Shown here: positions 8,613-17,587 of the stretch, piece after piece
Numbering within the stretch: the first letter of the stretch is position 1
Layout of the letters: every line of letters begins with the position of its first letter
NCBI GenBank assembly: GCA_964500805.1
Contig: CAZCQH010000020.1
Span: 28,734 to 92,733 of the forward strand
Source: Ga0077555 sp964500805
GTDB taxonomy: Bacteria; Pseudomonadota; Alphaproteobacteria; Rhizobiales; Hyphomicrobiaceae
Length of the DNA: 64,000 nt
Reading direction: 5' to 3'
The notes under the pieces: model-generated
Database searches by the model: none
Seen by the model: the letters and a program-made list of their open reading frames with translations, nothing else
What the model was told of the DNA's origin: nothing
Made by a program: the position numbers and the translations under genes

Positions 8613-9218
8613 GTGGCGATGTATCACAGCGGCAATCGTGATCTTCAGGATCAATTCGGCTCGACCAGGCTGGCTGATCGACTTGTCGAACGACTGTGGC
8701 GCAGCCGTTTCAAGGACGAGGACAAGGCCTTTATCGAGCGCGCCGACTTCTTTTTCCTGGCAACAGCTGATTCCGACGGCCGACCCGATTGCTCTTTCAA
8801 AGGCGGCCCGCGGGGATTTGTCAGAGTGCCGGCACCCGATCTGCTCGTGTTTCCCGATTACGACGGCAACGGGATGTTCAAGAGCATGGGCAACATCAAG
8901 ATCAATCCAAACGTCGGCCTGCTGTTCATAGCGATGGGCGAAAAGCCGCAGCGGCTGCGCGTGAACGGCCGGGCGAGCTTACATCTCGATGATGACTTGA
9001 TGGCCGGCATGCCAGGCGCTCAGATCATTGTTCGCGTGGTGCCGGAGCACATTTTCCCGAACTGCCCGCGTTACATTCCCGACCTCGGCAACAGCCGGCC
9101 GTCCGAATTCTTACCCGCTGAAGGCGTGACACCCAAGGAGCCGGCGTGGAAAGGCTTCGACGCATTCAAGGACGTCGTGCCACCTCGTCGACATTCAACG
9201 ACTGGCCCCAAAGAGTAA
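8613..9218 (+). CDS. Pyridoxamine 5'-phosphate oxidase family (PPOX-type flavin-binding) protein
   Basis: 201 residues. The start is a GTG at 8613 because GGAGG lies seven bases upstream; the ATG at 8619 would be too far from it. The split-barrel fold is indicated by F-F-F-L-A-T-A-D-S-D-G-R-P-D-C-S-F-K-G-G, the P-D-Y-D-G-N-G-M-F-K-S-M-G-N motif and N-P-N-V-G-L-L-F-I. These features are typical of flavin- or F420-binding oxidoreductases annotated as PPOX. It is longer than the minimal domain, with a C-terminal segment rich in Pro. Substrate unknown. An inverted repeat CAGCAC/GTGCTG lies just upstream. Confidence 0.85.
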   Translation: MAMYHSGNRDLQDQFGSTRLADRLVERLWRSRFKDEDKAFIERADFFFLATADSDGRPDCSFKGGPRGFVRVPAPDLLVFPDYDGNGMFKSMGNIKINPNVGLLFIAMGEKPQRLRVNGRASLHLDDDLMAGMPGAQIIVRVVPEHIFPNCPRYIPDLGNSRPSEFLPAEGVTPKEPAWKGFDAFKDVVPPRRHSTTGPKE

Positions 9219-9289
9219 TCGGCGCCACCAGACATTTGCGTGCCGGCCACCATCGGTCCAACGCTGAGCAGGACACCAGATGCAACGCA

Positions 9290-9793
9290 TCAAGCCATGG
9301 CCTTGACGTCTTCAACCGTCAGATTGCCCGGCACGATGACGATCGGGATCGGAAATGATCCGGCCGTCTTGCCGGTCGCCAGCGAAGAAACCAGGGGGCC
9401 TGGCCCGACAGCATCAGTCGAGGCTCCGAGAACCAGGATCGCGATGTCCTCGTCCTCCTCGATCAGCTTGACCAGCTCTTCGGCTTTCTTGCCCTCGCGC
9501 AGAACTTCGGTGACCGGAATCTGATCGAACCCGGCGTTGACAAGCTTTCGGCGGTGCAGTCGGAACAGCACCTTCGCCTTGTTCGTCTCCTCGTCGAGCT
9601 GGGCTTGTTTGACGCCCATCCACTGGTGGAAGCCTTGAGGCTCGATGACGTAAAGCAGAACGATCTCGCCGCCGGTGTGGCCGATGCGGCTGGCAGCAAA
9701 ATAAACAGCCGTCTCGACCTCGGGAACGTCGTCGACGACGACGAGGTATTTGCGGCGGTGGCCCTGCTCGAAGACTCGGCGTTTCGTGACCAT
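9290..9793 (-). CDS. Universal stress protein (UspA) domain protein, non-ATP-binding type
   Basis: 167 residues. The Usp fold shows as strand K-Y-L-V-V-V-D-D-V-P-E, strand I-V-L-L-Y-V-I-E-P, an acidic helix (E-E-L-V-K-L-I-E-E-D-E-D), strand I-A-I-L-V-L-G-A-S-T, and the final strand I-P-I-V-I-V-P-G. The segment after G-A-S-T lacks the Gly-x(9)-Gly-Ser/Thr nucleotide loop that the second Usp (30575) has, so ATP binding is unlikely. The translation start has only a weak ribosome site. It is divergent from gatB. Confidence 0.85.
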   Translation of the reverse strand: MVTKRRVFEQGHRRKYLVVVDDVPEVETAVYFAASRIGHTGGEIVLLYVIEPQGFHQWMGVKQAQLDEETNKAKVLFRLHRRKLVNAGFDQIPVTEVLREGKKAEELVKLIEEDEDIAILVLGASTDAVGPGPLVSSLATGKTAGSFPIPIVIVPGNLTVEDVKAMA

Positions 9794-9987
9794 GCTTCAG
9801 CTTGCCATAGCGTCCGATTTGCAACAATGGTGTTTTCGCTGACAGGTCGATGTCAGCTCGTCCGTGCTCCGCGCTGCCCGGCCGATGCTTGGAAAGGCGA
9901 TACGGAGTTGGTAGGTGACGCACGCCGCCGACAGCCCGCATTTCTAGCAGGTGGCCGATACGGTTCAATCCTCCGAAGGTGGGTTCC

Positions 9988-11466
9988 ATGGCAATCTCAG
10001 CCAAGTCAAAATCGCAGAGCGGCCTGATCAAGGGCGCGACCGGCGATTGGGAGGTCGTGATCGGCATGGAAGTGCACGCTCAGGTGAACTCGAGGGCGAA
10101 GCTGTTCTCCGGCTCGTCGACCGAATTTGGTGCGCCGCCGAACAGTCACGTCAGCCTCGTCGACGCGGCCATGCCTGGCATGCTCCCTGTGATCAATGAG
10201 GAGTGCGTGGCCCAGGCGGTGAGATCCGGGCTGGGGCTCAATGCAGAGATCAACCTGAAGAGTGTTTTCGATCGGAAGAACTATTTCTACCCCGATCTTC
10301 CGCAGGGCTACCAGATCAGCCAGTACAAGCAGCCGATCGTCGGCGAGGGCACGGTTGACATAGACGTCGATGGGGAAACGAAGCAGGTGCGCATCGAGCG
10401 CCTGCATCTTGAGCAGGACGCCGGCAAGTCCATCCACGACCAGCACCCGGATTATTCCTACGTGGACCTGAACCGCTCCGGTGTGGCGCTGATGGAGATC
10501 GTGTCTAAGCCCGATCTGCGCTCGGCCAAGGAAGCGCAGGCTTATGTGTCGAAGCTGCGCACGATCCTGCGCTATCTCGGCACCTGCGACGGCGACATGG
10601 AGAAGGGGAACCTGCGCGCCGACGTCAACGTATCGGTGCGCCGGGCAGGCGAGAGGGAGTTCGGGACGCGCTGCGAGATCAAGAACGTGAACTCGATCCG
10701 ATTCATAGGTCAGGCGGTGGATGTGGAAGCGCGGCGCCAGGTCGACATTCTCGAGGATGGTGGAGTGATCGAGCAGGAGACGCGGCTGTTCGATCCCGTG
10801 AAGGGCGAGACACGGTCGATGCGCTCGAAGGAAGAGGCGCACGATTACCGGTACTTTCCCGATCCGGATCTGCTGCCGCTCGAGCTGGAGCAGAGCTTTG
10901 TCGACGGATTGAAGGCCAAGCTGCCCGAGCTGCCGGATGCGAAGCAGGCACGGTTCATGCGCGAGTATGGGCTCTCGGCTTACGATGCGGCTGTGCTGGT
11001 GGCTGAGCGCGAGAGTGCGGATTATTTCGAACAGGTCGCGAAGGGACGCGACGGCAAGCTCGCCGCCAATTGGGTGATCAACGAGCTGTTCGGGCGCTTG
11101 AATAAGGAAGATCGCGACATAGAGCATTCGCCGGTATCCGCCGCGCAGCTCGGCAGCATCGTCGAGTTGATCGGCAAGAACGTGATCTCAGGCAAGATCG
11201 CCAAGGATCTGTTCGAGATCGTATGGAGCGAAGGTGGCGACCCGGCGGAGATCGTCGAACGGCGCGGTCTTCGCCAAGTCACCGATACGGGCGCCATCGA
11301 GAAGGCTGTCGACGAGATCATCGCCAAGAACCCGGACAAGGTCGAGCAGGCGAAGGCGAAGCCCGCGATGATCGGCTGGTTCGTCGGTCAGGTGATGAAG
11401 GCCTCGGGCGGCAAGGCCAATCCGCAAGCCGTGAACGAGATCCTGAAGCGAAAGCTCGGGGTTTAG
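9988..11466 (+). CDS. gatB: Aspartyl/glutamyl-tRNA(Asn/Gln) amidotransferase subunit B
   Basis: 492 residues, full family length. The start at 9988 follows GAAGGTGGG; a GTG at 9979 is in frame but has no better site. GatB signatures are clear: W-E-V-V-I-G-M-E-V-H-A-Q near the N-terminus, N-Y-F-Y-P-D-L-P-Q-G-Y-Q-I-S-Q, L-H-L-E-Q-D-A-G-K-S and D-Y-R-Y-F-P-D-P-D-L. They are followed by the YqeY-like tail. In the GatCAB complex it activates Glu-tRNA(Gln) or Asp-tRNA(Asn) for transamidation with ammonia from GatA. gatC and gatA are not in this window, so the operon is split in this genome. Confidence 0.97.
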   Translation: MAISAKSKSQSGLIKGATGDWEVVIGMEVHAQVNSRAKLFSGSSTEFGAPPNSHVSLVDAAMPGMLPVINEECVAQAVRSGLGLNAEINLKSVFDRKNYFYPDLPQGYQISQYKQPIVGEGTVDIDVDGETKQVRIERLHLEQDAGKSIHDQHPDYSYVDLNRSGVALMEIVSKPDLRSAKEAQAYVSKLRTILRYLGTCDGDMEKGNLRADVNVSVRRAGEREFGTRCEIKNVNSIRFIGQAVDVEARRQVDILEDGGVIEQETRLFDPVKGETRSMRSKEEAHDYRYFPDPDLLPLELEQSFVDGLKAKLPELPDAKQARFMREYGLSAYDAAVLVAERESADYFEQVAKGRDGKLAANWVINELFGRLNKEDRDIEHSPVSAAQLGSIVELIGKNVISGKIAKDLFEIVWSEGGDPAEIVERRGLRQVTDTGAIEKAVDEIIAKNPDKVEQAKAKPAMIGWFVGQVMKASGGKANPQAVNEILKRKLGV

Positions 11467-11569
11467 TATCGGTGGCTTGCCGCCGGTTCGATACCGTCGG
11501 CACGTCATTCCATCGGAACCTGTTTTCCAGGCTTCGCCACGGGTGCCAGGCTGAAGCCAAGCACCTTCG

Positions 11570-11818
11570 TCAATCGTCGCGGCCCCGAAGCAGGGGAGCG
11601 ACCGCACGGGCGATCACGTCGGGCATTTCATCGAAGCGGCGGTGCACCAGATCGAAGCGACGGCTCATCTCGCTGCGCAATTCCCCGACGTCATTGTGGA
11701 GATCGACAACCGCCTCCAACACCTGATCGAGCTTGGGCTCCATCTCCTTCACTTTATGCTCGAGCGTTCCCACGCGTTCTTCCAGTGCGATGATTCTGGC
11801 CTCGACGTTCATAGCCAT
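11570..11818 (-). CDS. Small coiled-coil hypothetical protein
   Basis: 82 residues, almost entirely helical. Heptads run through I-I-A-L-E-E-R-V-G-T-L-E-H-K-V-K-E-M-E and V-V-D-L-H-N-D-V-G-E-L-R-S-E-M. A basic/acidic tail follows. A second Met two codons in (11812) is an equally possible start. No domain is recognised; such peptides often oligomerise. It lies convergent to gatB, and its codon use matches its neighbours. Confidence 0.6.
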   Translation of the reverse strand: MAMNVEARIIALEERVGTLEHKVKEMEPKLDQVLEAVVDLHNDVGELRSEMSRRFDLVHRRFDEMPDVIARAVAPLLRGRDD

Positions 11819-12022
11819 TGCGATGCCCCGCCACCATAGCCGTCGTTCACGAAATGTACTCTAGCGAATTCGAGAGCCATCAGCAAGCGGCTTTCGTAGC
11901 AGCTGGTTCGCGTGACGCTGTGGTGTCGATACTGCTGAATGGCGGAATTCCACCACGCTCGATTGCTTTCGAGGCGCAACGGCCGGACACTGCATGAACT
12001 CCACCACCCAGCGAGACGCTCC

Positions 12023-13189
12023 ATGCAATCCGGCACCATTGTTTTCACTCGCATGAACCGGGTGATTTACGGCCGGCCCGCCGCCGAGGCGATCGTTGCC
12101 GAAGCCGACCGGCTCGGCGTCAAGCGCGTGTTCGTTCTGGCGAGCCGCACGCTCAACACCAAGACCGATGAGATCGTGAAGCTGCGAAGTGCGCTCGGCG
12201 CGCGGTTCGCCGGCGTGCACGACGATATGCCCGCGCATTCGCCGCGAGATGCCGTCGTAGTGTGCGCCAACGCGGCGCGTGCGGCGGGGTGCGATCTGCT
12301 TGTCACGTTCGGCGGCGGTTCGGTGACCGACGGCGGTAAGGCGGTCACGATTTGCCTCGAGCACGGCGTCTCCGACGTTGACGGCATGGAGCCGTTCCGC
12401 AGCGTGGTCGAGAACGGCAAACGGCGGGTGCCGGAATTTCGCGGACCCAAGGTACGCCAAATCGCGGTGCCGACCACGCTTTCGGCTGGCGAATTCAATG
12501 CGCGTGCCGGAGTCACGGACACACGCAGCCGGCTCAAGCAAAGCTTCATGCACCCGGAAATCGTTCCAGAGACCGTGATCCTCGATCCGGCCGTCACCGT
12601 GCACACGCCTGAGTGGCTCTGGCTTTCGAGCGGAGTGCGGGCTGTCGACCATGCCGTGGAAACGCTGCTGTCGCTCGATGCCAACGACTACACGGACGGC
12701 ACGTCGCTGCACGCGTTGCGCCTGCTCGGCAAGAGCTTGCCGGCGGTGAAGGCCAATCCGCGCGATCTCGATGCGCGGCTCAATTCCATGATGGGCGCGT
12801 GGATGTCGATGGTCGGGATCGTGACCGGCACGCGGCTCGGCGCGAGCCACGCGATCGGTCACATTCTCGGCGGCTCAGCCGGCGTGCCGCACGGGCACAC
12901 CTCCTGTGTGATGATGCCCTACGTGCTCGACTACAACGCGCCGGTGAACGGCGAGCGGCAGCAGGAGATTGCCATCGCCATGGGCGAGCCAGGCCAGCGC
13001 GCGTCAGACGTGCTCGACCGGTTCGTGCGCGGGCTCGGCATGCCGCGACGGCTGCGCGAGGTAAAGGTTCAGGAGGACGACCTGCCGCGGCTTGCCAAGA
13101 ACTGCATGCTGGATGATTGGACCTATTCAAATCCGCGGCCGATCTCGAGCCCGGATCAAGTGATGGAGATTCTGCGGGCGGCGTATTGA
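12023..13189 (+). CDS. Iron-containing alcohol dehydrogenase (maleylacetate reductase-like)
   Basis: 388 residues. The Met at 12023 gives the family N-terminus; the frame extends back to 11939 without family likeness. The NAD-binding G-G-G-S-V-T-D-G-G-K loop is near residue 100. Metal ligands are expected at the Asp and His around A-V-D-H-A-V-E and at the His residues in G-A-S-H-A-I-G-H and P-H-G-H-T-S. Group III Fe-dependent enzymes and maleylacetate reductases share this layout. An oxidoreductase role in aromatic or alcohol catabolism is likely, but the substrate is open; no ring-cleavage genes are adjacent. Confidence 0.87.
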   Translation: MQSGTIVFTRMNRVIYGRPAAEAIVAEADRLGVKRVFVLASRTLNTKTDEIVKLRSALGARFAGVHDDMPAHSPRDAVVVCANAARAAGCDLLVTFGGGSVTDGGKAVTICLEHGVSDVDGMEPFRSVVENGKRRVPEFRGPKVRQIAVPTTLSAGEFNARAGVTDTRSRLKQSFMHPEIVPETVILDPAVTVHTPEWLWLSSGVRAVDHAVETLLSLDANDYTDGTSLHALRLLGKSLPAVKANPRDLDARLNSMMGAWMSMVGIVTGTRLGASHAIGHILGGSAGVPHGHTSCVMMPYVLDYNAPVNGERQQEIAIAMGEPGQRASDVLDRFVRGLGMPRRLREVKVQEDDLPRLAKNCMLDDWTYSNPRPISSPDQVMEILRAAY

Positions 13190-13237
13190 TGTGCGAGTTC
13201 CGAGGCGGCGCGCCAGATGTCACCCGAAGAGACTGAC

Positions 13238-13621
13238 CTACTCGACATACGCCTGACACTCGATTTCAACTTTCATCCGCGGGTCGACGAGGCCCTTCAC
13301 CTCGACCAGGGTCGAGGCCGGCAGATTGTCCCCGAAGTAGGCAATGCGGCGCGGATTGATTTTCGGGCGCTCGGTGATGTCGGTCATGAAGACCTGGACC
13401 TTCACCACGTGCTCGGGTCCGGCGCCAACCGCCTTCAGGCTCTTGTCGATAATGTCCATGGCGATGTCGAACTGTTCCACGACATCCGACGGGATCGAGC
13501 CGTCGGGATTCTGGCCGACCGCGCCGGCGACCCAGACGTTGGGGCCGGCACGCGTCACGTGGCAGTAGTGGGACACGGGTGGCGGCAGGCCTGGAACAAT
13601 GACACGCTGGATCTTGGCCAT
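13238..13621 (-). CDS. RidA/YjgF family protein lacking the catalytic Arg
   Basis: 127 residues, starting at 13621 with GAAAGG upstream. Family features are the early V-I-V-P-G-L-P-P-P-V-S-H-Y strand, the W-V-A-G-A-V-G-Q core, V-K-V-Q-V-F-M-T-D-I, and the C-terminal E-I-E-C-Q-A-Y. In true RidA imine deaminases the segment corresponding to N-L-P-A-S-T reads P-A-R, where the Arg (Arg105 in E. coli) binds the substrate carboxylate. Here it is Ser, so 2-aminoacrylate deaminase activity is unlikely. It probably belongs to a Rid subfamily tied to a catabolic pathway. It is divergent from the BVMO gene. Confidence 0.85.
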   Translation of the reverse strand: MAKIQRVIVPGLPPPVSHYCHVTRAGPNVWVAGAVGQNPDGSIPSDVVEQFDIAMDIIDKSLKAVGAGPEHVVKVQVFMTDITERPKINPRRIAYFGDNLPASTLVEVKGLVDPRMKVEIECQAYVE

Positions 13622-13798
13622 GAGTGATGCCTTTCGTGTAACGGCGGTTAAGTGGCGAACGTAGGTGCCGTTTGGCCTCGGGCGCAAGGGTCCGTGCGCC
13701 TCGGCGTGCGGCCAGGGAGCTCAGCTTTTCGGAACCAAGAAACCAGGGAATTTGCTTGTGGTGCATGGGCGGGCTCCAGTTACGCCAGTGGTTTGACT

Positions 13799-13813
13799 TC
13801 ATGTCCGGACATA
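13799..13813. promoter_or_regulatory. Candidate operator (palindrome ATGTCCGGACAT)
   Basis: A perfect 12-bp palindrome at 13801-13812, overlapping a TTGACT hexamer (13793-13798) and followed by a half-site ATGTCC at 13816. It sits 38 bases before the BVMO start in the divergent spacer. A 14-of-15 match on the other strand lies upstream of tctB at 21289-21303. A dimeric repressor site, for example of GntR type, is inferred. Confidence 0.5.
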
Positions 13814-13850
13814 TGATGTCCTAAGATCACGAACACTGCGGAGACTGACG

Positions 13851-15485
13851 ATGGCAGCAGGACAATCGAACGGCAGCACGGCAATGCAAGACGGCCTGGA
13901 CGTGATCGTCGTCGGCGCAGGGGTCGGTGGACTGTATGCGCTCTTCAAGCTGCGGAATCAGGGGTTGAAGGTGCGCGTCCTCGAGCAGGGCGATGGCGTC
14001 GGCGGCACCTGGTATTGGAACCGCTATCCGGGCTGCCGCTGCGACGTGGAGAGCCTTGAGTACTCGTTCTCGTTCGACAACGACCTGCAGCAGGAGTGGC
14101 ACTGGCCGGAGCGCTACGGCACACAACCGGAGCTGCTGAAGTACGTCAATCACGTTGCCGATCGATTCGGCCTCAGGAAGGACATCGTCTTCAACACGCG
14201 CGTGAAGACAGCGACCTTCGATCAGAAAGCCGGCAACTGGGTCGTTGTCACCGAGAAAGGCGAAACCTACACCGCCCCCTACATCATCATGGCGACTGGC
14301 AACCTCTCGACGCCGCGCAAGCCCAGCATCCCCGGTCTCGATGACTTCAAGGGCAAGTGGTACCACACGGGCCTCTGGCCGCACGGTGGCGTCGACTTCA
14401 CAGGCCTGCGTGTCGGCATCATCGGCACCGGCTCATCCGGCGTGCAGTCGATCCCGCACATCGCGGCACAGGCCAAGCATCTTCATGTATTCCAGCGCAC
14501 CGCGAATTTCTCGCTGCCGGCGCGCAATGGGCCGATGGATCTGGATAAGGAGAAGCAGCACAAGTCGGAATACGTGGAGCGCCGCCGGGCAGCTTTTGAG
14601 ACGCCGTTCGGCATTGCCGGCTATCCGCCTCCGACCCAGTCGGCGCTGGATGTGCCCGAGGCTGAACGCAACGCCACTTTTGAGCGCAAGTGGGCTGAAG
14701 GCGGTTCGATCAGCTTTCTCTATTCCTACACGGATCTGCTCACGAACAAGGCAGCGAACGACACCGCCTCCGAGTTTGTGCGCAACAAGATCCGCCAGAC
14801 CGTGAAGGACCCGAGGACGGCCGAGCTGCTCTGCCCTAACGATCATCCGATCGGAACCAAGCGGCTGATCCTCGATACCAACTATTACGAGACCTACAAC
14901 CGGCCGAACGTATCGCTGGTCGACATCCGCAGCGCCCCCATTCAGGAGATCACGCCCTGGGGCCTGAAGACGGCCAAAGAGACGTTCGAGCTCGACGCCA
15001 TCGTGTTTGCGACCGGCTTCGATGCCATGACCGGCGCGATGAAGGAGATCGACATCCAGAACGGCCGCGGCCTGTCGATGGTGAATAAGTGGCAGGACGG
15101 CCCACAGACCTATCTCGGCCTCATGGTAGCGGGCTTTCCCAACCTGTTCATGATCACCGGTCCGCAGAGCCCGGGCGTCAAGAGCCAGATGATCTTCTCC
15201 TGCGAGCACCACGTGAACTGGATCGCCGATTGCATCAAGGCGCTTGGCGAAAAGCAGATGCGACGCATCGAGGCCACCGAGGAGGCGGAGCACGCCTGGG
15301 TGCTGCACAACAACGAGGTGGCAAACTCCACGCTCTATGTGATGGCGAACTCCTGGTACATGGGCTCGAACATCCCGGGCAAGCCACGCGTGTTCATGCC
15401 CTATGTTGGCGGCGTGACGAGCTATGTCAAAAAATGCGACGAGGTGGTCGCGGGCAACTACGAAGGCTTCGCCATGAGCCGATAA
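13851..15485 (+). CDS. Flavin-containing Baeyer-Villiger monooxygenase
   Basis: 544 residues. An FAD-binding GAGVGG is at 22-27 and a second, NADPH-type GTGSSG near 190. Between them is the type I BVMO fingerprint F-x-G-x-x-x-H-x-x-x-W-P, with Phe166, His172 and Trp176. It inserts oxygen next to a ketone to make an ester or lactone, using NADPH and O2. Further family blocks, W-Y-W-N-R-Y-P-G and the C-terminal N-S-W-Y-M-G-S-N, match cyclohexanone/phenylacetone-type enzymes. It starts after GGAG in 'gcggagactgacg'. The sterol-desaturase-like gene follows 111 bases later, so both may act on an alicyclic or steroid-like compound (inference). Confidence 0.93.
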   Translation: MAAGQSNGSTAMQDGLDVIVVGAGVGGLYALFKLRNQGLKVRVLEQGDGVGGTWYWNRYPGCRCDVESLEYSFSFDNDLQQEWHWPERYGTQPELLKYVNHVADRFGLRKDIVFNTRVKTATFDQKAGNWVVVTEKGETYTAPYIIMATGNLSTPRKPSIPGLDDFKGKWYHTGLWPHGGVDFTGLRVGIIGTGSSGVQSIPHIAAQAKHLHVFQRTANFSLPARNGPMDLDKEKQHKSEYVERRRAAFETPFGIAGYPPPTQSALDVPEAERNATFERKWAEGGSISFLYSYTDLLTNKAANDTASEFVRNKIRQTVKDPRTAELLCPNDHPIGTKRLILDTNYYETYNRPNVSLVDIRSAPIQEITPWGLKTAKETFELDAIVFATGFDAMTGAMKEIDIQNGRGLSMVNKWQDGPQTYLGLMVAGFPNLFMITGPQSPGVKSQMIFSCEHHVNWIADCIKALGEKQMRRIEATEEAEHAWVLHNNEVANSTLYVMANSWYMGSNIPGKPRVFMPYVGGVTSYVKKCDEVVAGNYEGFAMSR

Positions 15486-15596
15486 GGAGCCGGCAATCAA
15501 TCAGCACCGAGCCGCAACGGGTCCTGTTCGCCTTCGTTCACTGATTTGCGCAAGTCGAAGGCCGAAACCTGCGACGGTCGGAATTGGGGTTCAACG

Positions 15597-16610
15597 ATGT
15601 CGACTGAGAGCATGGACTTCCGAGGCGAGAGCGGAGAGTGGCGCCCCGTCGATCGGATCGCAATTCCGCCCATTTACGCTTGGCCGCCACGTGCTCGCAC
15701 TGTGGCCAAGTGGTTTTTCGGCGTGCCGGGTTTTTTGTGGCCCATGAACAGCGTGACGCTCAGCATCGCGCTCGTCACGTGGTACGTGCTGACACCCGAC
15801 CTTGCCGCGATGAAGACGTTCGAGGCATGGTGGATCACTTGGCTACTGGCGCGAAATCTGGTGCTGGTCGCAGCATTCTACGGCGGGCTCCATCTCTACC
15901 TTTACGTGCTCAAGGGGCAAGGAACGGAGCTGAAATTCTCCAGCAAGCCGCTCGCCACCAACAACAGGCGCTTTCTGTTCGCGAACCAGGTTCGCGACAA
16001 CATGTTCCGCACGCTTGGCTTTGGTGTTCCGATCATAACCGCTTATGAGGCTTTGACGTACTGGTTGTTCTCCAATGGCTTCATCGGCTTTGTGCCTTTG
16101 ACGTCGGGGTCCATCGCATTCTGGGGCTGGTTCGTAGCGCTTCTGCTGCTCGCGCCCGCCATTCATTCCGTGCATTTCTATCTGATCCATCGCCTGCTTC
16201 ACTGGCGCCCCCTCTACAAGACCGTGCATCGAGTTCACCACCTCAATGTCGAGGTCGGTCCGTGGTCCGGTCTTTCAATGCACCCGATTGAACTGGCGAT
16301 ATACCTTTCGACGGTGTGCGTGCAATGGGGTCTCGCGCTCCATCCGGTGAACGCGCTCTTTCAGATCTACATCGCGGCATTCAATGCTGCGGTCAGCCAC
16401 ACCGGCTTCGACAAATTGATTGTTGCCGGCAAGCCGCTTGTCGAGAGCAACAACTACTTCCACTATCTCCATCACAAGTATTTCGAGTGCAACTACGGGA
16501 GCACCCTGGCGCCGATGGACCAGATTTTCGGCACATTTCACGACGGATCGAACGAGTCGCACCGTGCCATGCGTGACGGCATGCGGGCGCGACGGAACGA
16601 AATTGGCTGA
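15597..16610 (+). CDS. Sterol desaturase / fatty acid hydroxylase superfamily membrane protein
   Basis: 337 residues from Met 15597; an earlier Met at 15546 lacks family sequence. Several transmembrane helices alternate with three His clusters that bind a di-iron centre: H-F-Y-L-I-H-R-L-L-H, H-R-V-H-H and Y-L-H-H near residue 295. The family uses O2 to hydroxylate or desaturate lipids, sterols and carotenoids in the inner membrane. It lies 111 bases after the BVMO gene on the same strand and converges with corA, whose stop is only five bases from its own. Confidence 0.88.
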   Translation: MSTESMDFRGESGEWRPVDRIAIPPIYAWPPRARTVAKWFFGVPGFLWPMNSVTLSIALVTWYVLTPDLAAMKTFEAWWITWLLARNLVLVAAFYGGLHLYLYVLKGQGTELKFSSKPLATNNRRFLFANQVRDNMFRTLGFGVPIITAYEALTYWLFSNGFIGFVPLTSGSIAFWGWFVALLLLAPAIHSVHFYLIHRLLHWRPLYKTVHRVHHLNVEVGPWSGLSMHPIELAIYLSTVCVQWGLALHPVNALFQIYIAAFNAAVSHTGFDKLIVAGKPLVESNNYFHYLHHKYFECNYGSTLAPMDQIFGTFHDGSNESHRAMRDGMRARRNEIG

Positions 16611-16615
16611 TGCGA

Positions 16616-17587
16616 TCAAATCCAGCCCTTGCGGCGGAAGTAGAGAAACGGTAGCAGCCCCGAGAGCACCATCAGCACCAGCGCAATCGGGTAACCCCAT
16701 ATCCACTCGAGTTCCGGCATGTGCTTGAAATTCATGCCGTAGATGGCGCCGATCAAGGTTGGCGGCATGAGCGTGACTGCGAACAGCGAGAAAATCTTCA
16801 TGGTCTGGTTCTGCTCGATGCTGATCATGCCCAGCGTCGCATCGAGCAGGAACGTGATGCGATCGGCGAGGAACCGCATGTTCTCGATCAGCGAATGCGT
16901 GTCGCGGTGCATGATCTCGACGCGCTGGAGGATCGCAGTTTCCCCCGGTCGATCCTTCAATATTCGCGAGTAGTAGGTGAGGAGTCGTTCGAGCGAGAAC
17001 GCGCTCTCCTGGGCTCTCGACGTGATGTCGCCCTCTTTGCCGGCAGCCTTGAGCAGCAGATCGAGGCGGCGCCCGCGCGTGTGCTGTCCGCCCTTCAGCT
17101 CGAACACGGACTGCGCCGTCTTCTCGACCTCGTCCTGGATGCGTTCGATGAGATCGGCCGAGCGGTTGATGATCGATTCCAGAATGCCGGCCATGATAGC
17201 GGCGCCGGAGTTGCAGGCCATGTCGCCCTTTTCGGCGCGCGCAAGGAACTGCGGAATAGCGCGCGGCTCGGAGTAGCGCACGGTGATCAGGCGGTTTCCC
17301 GAGAGAATGAACGTAAGGGTGGACGACGACGGCGACAGTTGCTCCGAATTATAGAGTATGAACACCGTCATGTAGTGGGCGCCATTCTCGGCATAGAGAC
17401 GGTTCGAAGCTTCGATCTCCCGCGTCTCGTCACGGGTCGGAATGGCGATGTTGAGCTGCTGCTCGACAATCAAGTCCTCTTCTCGGGTCGGGTTGAGAAG
17501 ATCGATCCATACGGTCTCGGACGAGATGGATTGACCACCGCCGCGGCGATCGAGGCGCTGGCCGTGTTGGTCGTAAATCGTGATCAT
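16616..17587 (-). CDS. corA: CorA family magnesium/divalent cation transporter
   Basis: 323 residues. A large cytoplasmic N-terminal domain and long helix precede two C-terminal transmembrane segments. The signature GMN loop follows the first of them (I-Y-G-M-N-F), and the pore-proximal P-E-L-E-W region is also present. The pentamer carries Mg2+ (or Co2+/Ni2+) into the cell. It starts at 17587 after TGGAGC. It stands alone, and the neighbouring minus-strand gene is 150 bases upstream. Confidence 0.93.
   Translation of the reverse strand: MITIYDQHGQRLDRRGGGQSISSETVWIDLLNPTREEDLIVEQQLNIAIPTRDETREIEASNRLYAENGAHYMTVFILYNSEQLSPSSSTLTFILSGNRLITVRYSEPRAIPQFLARAEKGDMACNSGAAIMAGILESIINRSADLIERIQDEVEKTAQSVFELKGGQHTRGRRLDLLLKAAGKEGDITSRAQESAFSLERLLTYYSRILKDRPGETAILQRVEIMHRDTHSLIENMRFLADRITFLLDATLGMISIEQNQTMKIFSLFAVTLMPPTLIGAIYGMNFKHMPELEWIWGYPIALVLMVLSGLLPFLYFRRKGWI

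Noticed and set aside
11467..11496. GTATCG/CGATAC inverted repeat after gatB as a terminator
   Set aside because: No T-run follows and the arms are short; not strong enough to list as a terminator.
12780..13259. Long minus-strand frames over the alcohol dehydrogenase
   Set aside because: Arg/Ala-rich shadow frames typical of high-GC genes; the plus-strand product is clear.
13793..13817. TTGACT and TATGAT as a sigma-70 promoter before the BVMO gene
   Set aside because: Spacing is 13 bases, too short for a -35/-10 pair; only the palindrome is kept as an operator candidate.
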